Source of the DNA: Virgisporangium aliadipatigenens
GTDB lineage: Bacteria; Actinomycetota; Actinomycetes; Mycobacteriales; Micromonosporaceae
NCBI RefSeq assembly: GCF_016863615.1
Contig: NZ_BOPF01000013.1
Span: 62,001-126,000 of the forward strand
DNA: 64,000 bases
Direction: 5' to 3'
A program made the translations under genes and the position numbers. Of the stretch, positions 1-7,399 are shown piece by piece. The notes beneath the pieces were generated by a model. The model worked only from the letters and a program-made list of their open reading frames with translations, had not been told where the DNA came from and searched no databases. Every line of letters begins with the position of its first letter. Positions within the stretch are counted from its first letter, which is position 1.

Positions 1-794
1 CAGCCGTGGGCGGCACGCACCACGCCGTCCCGGCCGGTGGCGCTCTCCAGCGCGCGCACCGCCGTCGTGCCGACCGCGATGATCCGGCCGGCGGCGCGGT
101 TCACCACGTGGGCGGTCGCGTCGCTGACGGCGAAGCGTTCGGGGTAGGGGCGCTCGTGCGCCTCCGGGCTGGCCACACCGGTGTGCAGCAGCACCGGCGC
201 GAACTGCACGCCCGCCGCCACCAGCCGGGTCACCACGCGGTCGGTGAACGGCCGGGCCGCGCTCGGCATCTCGGCGCTGCCGGGATGCGTGGCGAACACG
301 GTCTGGTAGTACTCCAGCGGCCACTGCCGCGGCACGTAGCCGTAGCGGATCGGCCGGCCGTACCTGTTCAGCAGCGCCGTCACGTCGCTGTCCACAGTGG
401 ACGTCCACAGTCGACGGTCGCTGAACGGCTCGTCGAGCGTGACCGTGGCGCCGCCGGGCAGCGGGTACACCTGGCCGGGCGCGCCGTCGGGGTACGGCAG
501 CGTGGCCTTGCCCGCATCGCGCCGGAGTTCGACCAGCCAGCGCCCGTCCTCCAGCTCGGTGGAGAAGTGCACGGCCAGCCGCTTCCCGGTCACCGGCACG
601 GCGGCGGCCACCGTCGCGGACGTGTTCACCACGAGGACGTCGCCGGGGCGCAGCAGGTCCGGCAGGTCGGTGAACCGGTGATGGCCGAGTTCGCCCGCCT
701 CGGCCTTGAGCAGCCGGACGCCGTCGCGCGGGACGCCGCGGGCCTCGGGCGGCTCGTGCGCCTCCGAGGTGGGCGGCAGGGTGTCGAGCATCAT
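1..794 (-). CDS. QueA-like S-adenosylmethionine:tRNA ribosyltransferase-isomerase (3' part off the left edge)
   Basis: Partial gene; the start is in the window and the C-terminus lies beyond base 1. The translated frame has hallmarks of the QueA family: a GDVLVVNTS stretch near residue 50, the block HTGVASPEAHERPYPERF near residue 215, and IIAVGTTAVRALES near residue 250. QueA transfers ribose from AdoMet to 7-aminomethyl-7-deazaguanine in tRNA during queuosine synthesis. Actinomycetes carry divergent paralogues whose substrate is less certain, so I give the family and no symbol. The ATG at 794 overlaps the TGA of the upstream glyoxalase-like gene (ATGA), indicating translational coupling as the last gene of an SDR-VOC-QueA operon. 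One GTCCACAGTGGAC palindrome lies in the coding region at 390-402. Confidence 0.8.
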   Translation of the reverse strand, partial: MMLDTLPPTSEAHEPPEARGVPRDGVRLLKAEAGELGHHRFTDLPDLLRPGDVLVVNTSATVAAAVPVTGKRLAVHFSTELEDGRWLVELRRDAGKATLPYPDGAPGQVYPLPGGATVTLDEPFSDRRLWTSTVDSDVTALLNRYGRPIRYGYVPRQWPLEYYQTVFATHPGSAEMPSAARPFTDRVVTRLVAAGVQFAPVLLHTGVASPEAHERPYPERFAVSDATAHVVNRAAGRIIAVGTTAVRALESATGRDGVVRAAHG

Positions 795-1297
795 TCCCTC
801 TCACTCCAGACCATGACGGTGGCACCGGCGGGGCCGGGTGCCTCGAAGCCGTAGTGACCGCGGGGGTAGCGCCGGGCCGTGTGCTTCAGGCGGGCCGCGT
901 AGCCGTCGACCTCGGTGGCGTCCCGCAGCTCGAAGGCGAGCGGCGGCGGACCCCCGTCCCGTTTCGCCGCCGCCAGCTCGATGTGGGCCGGGCCGGGGAC
1001 CCGCAGCACCACGCCGCCGTCGAACTCGTCCACCTGGGACAGTCCGAAGTGGACGGTGTAGAAGTCGCGCGCCGCCGCCAGATCGGCCACCTCGAACGGC
1101 AGCCACAGACTGCGTATGCGCCCTGTCTCCCGCTCGGCGCACGGCTCCGCCCCACGACGGCTTCCCTCCGCTGCGCTCCGGTCCAGGCGTCGTGCTCTGC
1201 GCTCGCTCCCTGCTTCCCGCTCAGCGCACGGCTCCGCCCCACGACGGCTTCCCTCCGCTGCGCTCCGGTCCAGGCGTCGTGCTCTGCGCTCGCTCAC
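791..1297 (-). CDS. VOC/glyoxalase-like protein with a repeat-encoded N-terminal extension
   Basis: The last ~110 residues form one VOC-type half-domain (FEVADLAAARDFYTVHFGLS, then VLRVPGPAHIELA and HYGFEAPGP), typical of small glyoxalase/bleomycin-resistance-like proteins; no substrate can be inferred. The first ~58 residues are not part of the fold. They are two copies of a 29-residue Arg/Ala/Glu-rich unit encoded by an 87-bp tandem repeat (about 1131-1297). The GTG at 1297 overlaps the TGA of the SDR gene (GTGA). No ATG, GTG or TTG occurs in frame just before the VOC domain, so the repeat-derived start seems to be used. Either the repeat replaced the native start or translation is coupled through it. 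The stop overlaps the QueA-like start by 4 bp. Confidence 0.72.
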   Translation of the reverse strand: MSERRARRLDRSAAEGSRRGAEPCAEREAGSERRARRLDRSAAEGSRRGAEPCAERETGRIRSLWLPFEVADLAAARDFYTVHFGLSQVDEFDGGVVLRVPGPAHIELAAAKRDGGPPPLAFELRDATEVDGYAARLKHTARRYPRGHYGFEAPGPAGATVMVWSERE

Positions 1298-1304
1298 AGC
1301 CTCA
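1131..1304. repeat. 87-bp tandem duplication at an operon junction
   Basis: Two direct copies start at about 1131 and 1218 (period exactly 87 bp, so 29 codons), differing at only a few positions. Each contains GGAGCGCAGCGGAGGGAAGC on the minus strand, a word related to the elements at 3298-3332 and 60797-60915. The element carries the overlapping TGA/GTG of the SDR and VOC genes and keeps the frame open. Confidence 0.85.
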
Positions 1305-1968
1305 CCCGGCCGGAGGCGGGGCGTTCCGTGAGCAGGCGCAGGAAGGCGGGCACCACGGTGTGCGGTTCGGCGCGGTCGCTGATGTCCTCCCCGGGGAACG
1401 CCTCCTGGTGCATGTCGGTGCGCAGGTCACCCGGGTCCACCCACCACACGCGCAGGTGCGGTTCCTCGGCGGCGAGGATGCGGCTCGCCTGTTCCACGGC
1501 CGCCTTCGCCGAACCGTAGCCGCCCCAGCCCTCGTACGGCTCGACGGCGGCGTCGGAGGTGACGTTCACCAGTGCGCCCTTGCGCTCGCGCAGCGCCGGC
1601 AGGGCCGCCTGGGTCAGCGCCAGCGGCGCGAGGACGTTCACCTCGTAGACCTCGCGGAGCACGTCCAGCGGGTAGTCGGCCAGGGCGGGTTGCGGGCTCG
1701 GGCCGAGGATGCCGGCGTTGTTGACCAGCAGGTCGGGGCCGCCCAGGCGGTCGGCCTCGGCGAGCAGGGCGGCGCGGTGCCACGAGTCCGTCACGTCGCC
1801 GGCCAGCCCGACGACACCGCCCGCGGCGTCCCGGTGTGCGGCGGCGACCTGCCGCACGCGCTCCTCGTTCCGCCCGTCGAACACCACGCTCCAGCCGGCA
1901 CCCACGACTCCGTCCACCAATGCCCGTCCCAGCCCACGGGTCCCCCCGGTCACGATCGCCACGCTCAT
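1294..1968 (-). CDS. Short-chain dehydrogenase/reductase
   Basis: A 224-residue classical SDR, presumably a cytoplasmic NAD(P)-dependent oxidoreductase. It has the Rossmann glycine motif GGTRGLG at residues 8-14, the NNAG motif near residue 84, an NVTSDA serine region and the catalytic YGSAK (YxxxK) near residue 150. Length is slightly below the usual ~250. It is the first gene of the leftward operon and overlaps the VOC gene by 4 bp. Its promoter must lie in the 207-bp divergent region shared with the histidine kinase at 2176. The substrate cannot be inferred. Confidence 0.88.
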   Translation of the reverse strand: MSVAIVTGGTRGLGRALVDGVVGAGWSVVFDGRNEERVRQVAAAHRDAAGGVVGLAGDVTDSWHRAALLAEADRLGGPDLLVNNAGILGPSPQPALADYPLDVLREVYEVNVLAPLALTQAALPALRERKGALVNVTSDAAVEPYEGWGGYGSAKAAVEQASRILAAEEPHLRVWWVDPGDLRTDMHQEAFPGEDISDRAEPHTVVPAFLRLLTERPASGRVRL

Positions 1969-2072
1969 AGCGGCGCCTCCCTTCGCTCCGTCCCGTCCGA
2001 CGCTATGGCCGCCGCGCCGGGACGCCCTCGGCCGTTGGCGGCCCGCCGGCTACGCCATTGGTCCTAGGACCC

Positions 2073-2149
2073 CGCCGATCTTGCAGTTGTGGCGGCGACT
2101 TATCGGGTCGAGGTCGGACGTACCGGGCGCCACAACTGCAAGATCGGCG
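2073..2149. repeat. Perfect 22-bp inverted repeat, 33-nt spacer
   Basis: The left arm (2073-2094, containing GATCTTGCAGTTGTGG) is the exact reverse complement of the right arm (2128-2149). It lies in the divergent region between the SDR and the histidine kinase, ending 26 bp before the kinase GTG. Arm length and lack of a T-tract fit a miniature mobile or REP-like element better than an operator or terminator. Confidence 0.85.
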
Positions 2150-2175
2150 CGCGTCAGTGGAGTAGCGTCGTCGGC

Positions 2176-3333
2176 GTGGACCAGCGGGACGAGCTGCGGG
2201 CGCTCAGCAGCGCGGTGCTCGACGTCGCCGCGCACCGGTCGGTCACGGACGTGCTGCAGACGATCCTCGAAGCGGCGACGCGGCTGCTCGACGCGACCTA
2301 CGGGGCGCTCGGGGTGCCGGACAAGAAGGGCTCCTTCGCGGAGTTCCTGGCGACCGGGCTGACCGACGAGCAGTGGCGGGCGATCGGGCCGGTTCCGCGC
2401 CAGCACGGGCTGCTGGGCATCATGCTCTGCGACCCCTCGGCCGTGCGGGTGCAGGACATCCGGCTGCACGAGGAGTTCGCCGGCTGGCCGGAGGAACACC
2501 CCGAACTGACCGACTTCATCGGCATGCCGATCACGGCCGGCGACCAGATCCTGGGCGAGCTCTTCCTGGCCAACAAGCGGGCGCCGGGCGGGTTCACCGC
2601 CGACGACGAGGAACTGCTCCGCCTGCTCGCCGGCCACGCCGCGATCGCACTCGTCAACGCCCGGCTGTACGAGAAGAGCCGCGAACTGTCCATCGTGGAC
2701 GAACGCAACCGGCTCGCCCGCGAACTGCACGACGCGGTGACGCAGAAGCTGTTCAGCCTGCGGTTGACGGCCGATGCCGCGGCGGCGCTGCTCCCCCGCG
2801 ACCCCGAACGCGCCGACGCCGAACTCGCCACCGTTCGCACGCTCGCCCGCGAACTCACCGACGAGCTGCGCGCCGTCGTGGACAACCTGCGCCCGGCCGA
2901 CCTCACCGGCGACGGGCTCGACACCGCGCTGGCCAAGCAGGTGGCGCTCCTGGACCGGGTGCACGGCGCGACGGTGGCGCTGACCGGAGGACCCTGCACC
3001 AGGCTGAGCCCGGAACGCGAGGAGGTCGTCTACCGGGTGGCGCAGGAGGCGCTGCACAACGCGCTCCGGCACGGCTCACCGCGTTCCGTCACAGTGGACC
3101 TCAGCTGCGACGGCGGTGCCGTGACCCTGACCGTGACCGACGACGGCACCGGTTTCGACCCGCGGGCGAGAGCGGGCGCGGGGCGGCGACTCGGCCTCGC
3201 CTCCATGCGCGAACGGGCCCGCGCGGTCGGCGCGCGGCTGGAGGTGAAGTCGCGACCGGGCGGCGGCACCACGATCCGCCTAGCGGTGCCCGCGTCTCAT
3301 GTCGCCGGGGAGCGAAGCGAGCCGGCGACATGA
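2176..3333 (+). CDS. GAF-domain sensor histidine kinase, NarL/DevS type
   Basis: A soluble 385-residue kinase with no membrane segment. A GAF domain spans roughly residues 10-165, followed by a HisKA_3 dimerisation helix with ARELHDAVTQ (phospho-acceptor His185) and a C-terminal HATPase_c domain (EALHNALRHG N-box, DDGTGFDPR and GLASMRERA G-boxes). The organisation resembles DevS/DosT-type redox or gas sensors, but the GAF ligand is unknown. GTG 2176 is chosen because an earlier in-frame start would translate through the inverted repeat at 2073-2149. The last ~12 codons lie in the palindromic element at 3298-3332. The stop overlaps the response regulator start (ATGA), so the pair is coupled. 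Confidence 0.9.
   Translation: MDQRDELRALSSAVLDVAAHRSVTDVLQTILEAATRLLDATYGALGVPDKKGSFAEFLATGLTDEQWRAIGPVPRQHGLLGIMLCDPSAVRVQDIRLHEEFAGWPEEHPELTDFIGMPITAGDQILGELFLANKRAPGGFTADDEELLRLLAGHAAIALVNARLYEKSRELSIVDERNRLARELHDAVTQKLFSLRLTADAAAALLPRDPERADAELATVRTLARELTDELRAVVDNLRPADLTGDGLDTALAKQVALLDRVHGATVALTGGPCTRLSPEREEVVYRVAQEALHNALRHGSPRSVTVDLSCDGGAVTLTVTDDGTGFDPRARAGAGRRLGLASMRERARAVGARLEVKSRPGGGTTIRLAVPASHVAGERSEPAT
3298..3332. repeat. Palindromic element at a kinase/regulator junction
   Basis: Perfect 11-bp arms CATGTCGCCGG (3298-3308) and CCGGCGACATG (3322-3332) flank the 13-bp core GGAGCGAAGCGAG. The right arm holds the ATG of the response regulator and the kinase stop overlaps it. The hairpin could hide the start of the downstream gene until ribosomes translating the kinase open it. 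Confidence 0.85.
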
Positions 3334-3998
3334 GCGAGCGTCGCGACGGCGCGGCACCGACGGAAGGCACCGCGGCGGGCGTGATCCGGGTGCTGGTGGT
3401 CGACGACCATCCCGTGGTGCGCCAGGGGCTGCGCACGTTTCTCGACCTGCAGGAGGACATCACCGTCGTCGGCGAGGCGGGCGACGGCGACGCGGCCGTC
3501 GCGACCGCCGCCGAGACGGCACCGGACGTGATCCTCCTGGACCTGCGCATGCCCGGGGCCGACGGCCTCGCCGCGCTGCGCGGGCTGCGGGAGCGCGACA
3601 CCCGGCCGAGGGTGCTCGTGGTCACCAGCTTCACCGACCCGACGGCGGTGCTGCCGGCCCTGCGCGCCGGCGCCGCCGGATACGTCTACAAGGACGTCGA
3701 CCCGCCCGCGCTGGCGGCCGCCATCCGCGCCGTCCACAGTGGACACGTCCTGATGCACCCGGACGTGGCGAAGCAGCTGGCCGAGGGCGAGGGGACCCAG
3801 GCGGGCGGGCGCCTGACGCCGCGGGAGCGCGACGTCCTCGCCGAGCTGGCCCGCGGCGGCTCCAACCGCGAGATCGCCCGCGCGCTGAACATGTCGGAGA
3901 AGACCGTGAAGACGCACGTTTCGGCCATCTTCGCGAAGCTCGGCGTCGCCGACCGCACGCAGGCGGCGCTGTACGCCGTGCGGGCCGGGTTGGTATAG
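3330..3998 (+). CDS. NarL/FixJ-family response regulator
   Basis: 222 residues, the partner of the preceding kinase. The receiver (about 19-135) has the acidic pair in VVDDHP, phospho-acceptor Asp71 in VILLDLRMPG, and the conserved Thr/Ser and Lys (VVTSF, VYKDVD). A LuxR-type HTH follows (about 158-215; LTPRERDVLAELARG, SNREIARALNMSEKTVKTHV). The first residues, MSERRDG, come from the palindromic junction element. The final codons sit immediately before an 18-bp inverted repeat at 3992-4009 that is a plausible target of this regulator or of its neighbour at 5464. Confidence 0.93.
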   Translation: MSERRDGAAPTEGTAAGVIRVLVVDDHPVVRQGLRTFLDLQEDITVVGEAGDGDAAVATAAETAPDVILLDLRMPGADGLAALRGLRERDTRPRVLVVTSFTDPTAVLPALRAGAAGYVYKDVDPPALAAAIRAVHSGHVLMHPDVAKQLAEGEGTQAGGRLTPRERDVLAELARGGSNREIARALNMSEKTVKTHVSAIFAKLGVADRTQAALYAVRAGLV

Positions 3999-4009
3999 CG
4001 CGCTCTACC
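3992..4009. promoter_or_regulatory. GGTAnA-N6-TCTACC operator candidate, copy 1
   Basis: GGTATA-GCGCGC-TCTACC: an 18-bp inverted repeat with one mismatch between arms, centred about 67 bp upstream of the inferred start of the hydrolase transcript at 4068. The same motif with perfect arms occurs at 7309-7326. Spacing and symmetry fit a dimeric NarL/LuxR-type regulator site. Confidence 0.5.
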
Positions 4010-4054
4010 GCCCGGTCGTCAGTCAGCGCTATCGATCGGCGTCGCTCGCGTCCC

Positions 4055-4060
4055 TAGCGT
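4055..4060 (+). promoter_or_regulatory. Leaderless promoter -10 (TAGCGT)
   Basis: TAGCGT is separated by 7 nt from the ATG at 4068, so transcription is expected to begin at or near the start codon; there is no Shine-Dalgarno sequence. The identical arrangement occurs before 7274 and 62817. Confidence 0.6.
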
Positions 4061-4067
4061 CCGGTGC

Positions 4068-5483
4068 ATGAAGAAAACCACGGCGGTCCTGACGGCCGCT
4101 CTCCTCCTGGCCGGTGGCGCGGCGGTGCCCGCCCGGGCAAGCAGCGGGATCGCGTGGCACGCGTGTGCCACGGGAGCCGACGACGAGATCGGCACCGCGC
4201 TCGACGCGGCCGGCGCGCGCTGCGGCGACCTGGCCGTGCCGCTCGACTTCCGCCGCCCGCGCGGGCGCACGATCACCGTCGCGCTGGCCCGCATCCCCGC
4301 GACGGATCGGGCGCAGCGGCGGGGTGCCCTGATGGTCAACCCCGGCGGCCCCGGCGACGCGGCCCTGGGCCTCGCGCTCGAAGTCGCCCGCTCCGCACCG
4401 CCGATCGCGGCGAAGTACGACCTCATCGGGATGGACCCGCGCTTCGTGGGGCGCAGCAGCCCGCTGCCCTGCGCGTGGCGCGACGGCTTCGCGATGCGCT
4501 CCGCCGGGGCGGACCGGCGGGCGTTCGAGGAGGGGGTGGCCGGCGTGCGCGACCGGGCCACCGAGTGCGCCGGCGTCGACCCCGAACTCCTGCGCCACGC
4601 GTCGACCCGCGAGACGGCCCGGGACATGGACGCCGTGCGCGCCGCACTGGGCGAACCGAAGCTGTCCTACGTGGGCTGGTCCTACGGCGGCTACCTGGGG
4701 GCGGTGTACACGCAGCTGTTCCCGCGGCGGGTGGACCGGTTCGTGCTGGACAGCGCCACCGGACCGGACGGGGCGGACTTCCGGGCGATGGGCGCGCCGA
4801 CCGAGGAGGCCCTGCGGCACTGGGCCGCCTGGGCCGCCGCACGCGACGACACCTACCGGCTGGGCGCCACCACCGAGGCGGTCATGTCCACAGTGGATGG
4901 ACTATTCGCCGCCCCGCCGATCGACGCGCACCTCCTGCCGCTGGTCTTCTTCCTGCCGCTGCGCTTCGAGGCCGAGGACACCTACGCCACGCTGGCGAAC
5001 GACGTGCGCGCGTTCACCCAGGGCTCGCACGAGGTGCCGGAGAGCCTGGCGCCGCTGCTCGGCCCCGCGCAGGGCACCGACGGCATGCCGACGTTCTGCG
5101 CCGACCGGGCCGTGTCGCGGGATCCCGAGACCTACTGGCGCGACATCGAGGCGCACCGCGCCGACGAACCGCACTTCGGGCCGCTGACCCGCAACCTCGA
5201 CGCCTGCGCGTTCTGGCCGGTGCGGCCGGTCGAACGGCTGACCCGGCTCGGGAACGCCGCACCGGTGCTGATGGTCGGCTCCACCGGCGACCCGCGCACG
5301 CCGTACCCGGGGCAGCTCGCGACGCACCGCGCGCTCAAGGGTTCCCGCCTGGTGACGCTCGAGGGCGCCTACAACCACACGGTTTTCGGCATCGTGGACA
5401 ACGCCTGCGTCGACGACACCGTCCTCGCGTATCTCCTCGGCGGCGCGCTTCCGGCCGCGAACGTCACCTGCGCAGGTAGGTGA
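4068..5483 (+). CDS. Secreted alpha/beta hydrolase, TAP-like (tripeptidyl aminopeptidase family)
   Basis: 471 residues with an N-terminal signal peptide (MKKTT, hydrophobic core, cleavage near ARA-SS). It is an alpha/beta-hydrolase: oxyanion region MVNPGGPG near residue 87, nucleophile elbow GWSYGG near residue 203, and the C-terminal TAP-like domain with GSTGDPRTPYP (acid) and GAYNHTVF (His). This matches Streptomyces SlpD/SlpE and Tap-type secreted peptidases, which release N-terminal tripeptides or act on related substrates outside the cell. It has its own leaderless promoter and lies between two two-component systems, so regulation by one of them is plausible. The last 20 bp overlap the convergent regulator gene at 5464. 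Confidence 0.88.
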   Translation: MKKTTAVLTAALLLAGGAAVPARASSGIAWHACATGADDEIGTALDAAGARCGDLAVPLDFRRPRGRTITVALARIPATDRAQRRGALMVNPGGPGDAALGLALEVARSAPPIAAKYDLIGMDPRFVGRSSPLPCAWRDGFAMRSAGADRRAFEEGVAGVRDRATECAGVDPELLRHASTRETARDMDAVRAALGEPKLSYVGWSYGGYLGAVYTQLFPRRVDRFVLDSATGPDGADFRAMGAPTEEALRHWAAWAAARDDTYRLGATTEAVMSTVDGLFAAPPIDAHLLPLVFFLPLRFEAEDTYATLANDVRAFTQGSHEVPESLAPLLGPAQGTDGMPTFCADRAVSRDPETYWRDIEAHRADEPHFGPLTRNLDACAFWPVRPVERLTRLGNAAPVLMVGSTGDPRTPYPGQLATHRALKGSRLVTLEGAYNHTVFGIVDNACVDDTVLAYLLGGALPAANVTCAGR

Positions 5484-6117
5484 GCACGGCCAGCACCCGC
5501 CGGTGACCGTCATCGGCGGGTTGCAGGTCGAGCTTCATGAAGATGTTCCCGATGTGCTTGGCCACCGCCGCGTCGCCGATGGCCAGCCGCCGGCCGATCG
5601 CCCCGTTGGACGCGCCCTGCGCCATCAGGCCCAGCACCTCGCGTTCGCGCGGGGTGAGGCGCTCCAACGGATCCACCGCCCGTTGCCGGCCCAGCAGCTG
5701 CCGCACCACGTCCGGGTCGATGACCGTCTCGCCGGCGGCGACCCGTTCCACCACGTCGGCGAACTCCTCCACGTCGCCCACCCGGTCCTTGAGCAGATAG
5801 CCGACGCCGGCGCGCCCCGACGGCACGAGCAGCTCGGCGGCGTACGCGGTCGCCGTGTACTGCGACAGCACGAGCACCGCCACGTGCGCGTCGCCGGCCC
5901 GCAGCGCCACCGCGGCCCGCAGCCCCTCGTCGGTGAACCCGGGCGGCATGCGCACATCCGTCACCACCAGATCGGGCCGGTGCTCCCGGGCGGCCGCCAG
6001 CAAGGCCTCGGCGTCCGCGACGGCCGCGACGACCGTGTGCCCCAACCCCTCCAGCAGCCGCACGAGGCCGGCCCGCATCAGCGCGGCGTCCTCGGCGAGC
6101 ACGATGTTCAGGGACAC
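5464..6117 (-). CDS. NarL/LuxR-family response regulator
   Basis: 217 residues. Receiver with acidic residues in LAEDAAL, phospho-acceptor Asp54 in VTDVRMPPG, and Lys in YLLKDRV; then a LuxR HTH (RLTPREREVLGLMAQG, SNGAIGRRLAIGDAAVAKHI). The MPPGFTDEGLRAA variant is typical of the LiaR/VraR-like subgroup of actinomycetes. GTG 6117 is chosen because it begins right at the receiver; it overlaps the upstream kinase end by 10 bp, so the pair is coupled. Confidence 0.92.
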   Translation of the reverse strand: MSLNIVLAEDAALMRAGLVRLLEGLGHTVVAAVADAEALLAAAREHRPDLVVTDVRMPPGFTDEGLRAAVALRAGDAHVAVLVLSQYTATAYAAELLVPSGRAGVGYLLKDRVGDVEEFADVVERVAAGETVIDPDVVRQLLGRQRAVDPLERLTPREREVLGLMAQGASNGAIGRRLAIGDAAVAKHIGNIFMKLDLQPADDGHRRVLAVLTYLRR

Positions 6118-7274
6118 GGCACCTCCATCCGGACCGTCGTCGGCCCGCCCGCGGGACTGTCGACCACCAGCGTGCCGGAGACCACGGCCGTTCGGTCCAC
6201 CAGGCCGCGAAGTCCCGAGCCGCCGGCCGGATCCGCGCCGCCCCGGCCGTCGTCGGTGACCGTCAGCGCCAGCCGTCCACTGTGGACACCGCCGGCGACC
6301 GTGATGCGGCGCGGGTCGGCGTGGCGCACGGCGTTCGTCACCGCCTCGGCGGCCACGAAGTACGCCGTGGACTCGACGGCCGCCGGTAGTCGTCCGGTCA
6401 ACTCCAGCTCGATCTCCAACGGGACGGGGCAGCGCTCCGCCAGTTCCTCCAGGGCGGCGCGCAGTCCCAGATCGGTGAGCACCTGCGGGTGGATGCCGTG
6501 GATCAGCTCCCGGATGGCCGCCAACGCCTGCCGCGCCTGCTGTCGCGCCTCGCCGACCAGGTCGACCGCGCGGCCGTCGGTGCCGCGCAGCTCCGCCTGG
6601 GCCATGCCGAGCGTCATCGTCAGCAGTACGAGATGCTGCTGGGCGCCGTCGTGCAGGTCGCGTTCGATCCGTCGGCGTTCCGCCTCGAAGGCCCGGACCA
6701 GACGGGACCGCGACGTCGAGACCTCCGCCAGTTCGCGGGCGAGTTCCACGTCCTCGGGGACGACGAGCCATCGGGCGAACGCCGCCTGCGCCCCCGCCAG
6801 CACCGACGTCCCGTAGAGCGCCAGCAGGGTGAACGGCAGCACCACGCCCACCGAGAGCGCGAGCGCCTCCGGCACCGTGTCGATGACGTGCGACTCGTCC
6901 CACGTCAGGCGCACCAGCGACGGGTCGACGAGCGCGTACGCCGGCAGGAAGAGGAACAGCGCGCAGAGGAACAGCGCGAAGAACGCCGTCCCGTCGACCA
7001 GCAGCAGCACCAGCGTGAGCACCAGCAGGTAGCCGAACTCCCGCCACCACACCTGGCGCCCCCGGGCCGGCACCCGCTCGAAGCGGCGCAGCCGCCACCG
7101 TTCCGCCGCGCCCACCGGCCGCGCGAGCAACAGCAACGCCGGCGGGAACAGCACGACCGGCAGGCACACGACTCCCAGGAGGACGGAGCCGGCGAGGTAC
7201 TCCAACGCCCGCCACGGCCACGCCGACAGGAAGAACCGATGCGGCCGCGTCAACGCCCGCCAGAGTGACTCCAC
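6108..7274 (-). CDS. Membrane sensor histidine kinase (NarL-type partner)
   Basis: 388 residues. Two hydrophobic hairpins in the first ~165 residues give about four membrane segments with no large periplasmic loop; this is the sensor-domain architecture of actinobacterial DesK-like kinases. Then a HisKA_3 helix with ERDLHDGAQQ (His208) and an HATPase_c domain (AVTNAVRHA, DDGRGG). The GTG at 7274 is supported by a leaderless promoter: TAGCGT ends 7 nt upstream. A 10-bp overlap with the regulator makes a clear two-gene unit. The perfect 18-bp repeat at 7309-7326 lies about 43 bp before the inferred transcript start, suggesting autoregulation. Confidence 0.9.
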   Translation of the reverse strand: MESLWRALTRPHRFFLSAWPWRALEYLAGSVLLGVVCLPVVLFPPALLLLARPVGAAERWRLRRFERVPARGRQVWWREFGYLLVLTLVLLLVDGTAFFALFLCALFLFLPAYALVDPSLVRLTWDESHVIDTVPEALALSVGVVLPFTLLALYGTSVLAGAQAAFARWLVVPEDVELARELAEVSTSRSRLVRAFEAERRRIERDLHDGAQQHLVLLTMTLGMAQAELRGTDGRAVDLVGEARQQARQALAAIRELIHGIHPQVLTDLGLRAALEELAERCPVPLEIELELTGRLPAAVESTAYFVAAEAVTNAVRHADPRRITVAGGVHSGRLALTVTDDGRGGADPAGGSGLRGLVDRTAVVSGTLVVDSPAGGPTTVRMEVPCP

Positions 7275-7281
7275 GCCCGGG

Positions 7282-7287
7282 ACGCTA
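7282..7287 (-). promoter_or_regulatory. Leaderless promoter -10 (TAGCGT)
   Basis: Read on the minus strand, TAGCGT is followed by 7 nt and the kinase GTG at 7274. This supports the chosen start over upstream alternatives. Confidence 0.6.
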
Positions 7288-7308
7288 CTGGCGCACGGGA
7301 GCCGCGTC

Positions 7309-7326
7309 GGTAGACCGCGCTCTACC
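7309..7326. promoter_or_regulatory. GGTAGA-N6-TCTACC operator candidate, copy 2
   Basis: Perfect 6-bp arms with a 6-bp GC spacer, centred near -43 relative to the inferred leaderless start of the kinase/regulator operon, a position typical of activators overlapping or adjoining the -35 region. It matches the site at 3992-4009. Confidence 0.55.
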
Positions 7327-7332
7327 CCGCCC

Positions 7333-7399
7333 CCCCGTTGATCGCTACTTTTCACGGAAAGGTGTCACTCAGCCCCGGAGAAGCGACGATCAAGCGGGG
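7333..7399. repeat. Imperfect inverted repeat at the end of the HEAT-repeat gene
   Basis: CCCCGTTGATCGCT (7333-7346) is matched, with small indels, by the reverse complement of 7382-7399. The right arm overlaps the stop codon of the HEAT-repeat gene. It could act as a terminator of that gene or be another dispersed palindrome; there is no T-tract. Confidence 0.45.

Noticed and set aside
1131-1304. Tandem repeat considered as a CRISPR array
   Set aside because: Only two contiguous 87-bp copies, no spacers and no cas genes.
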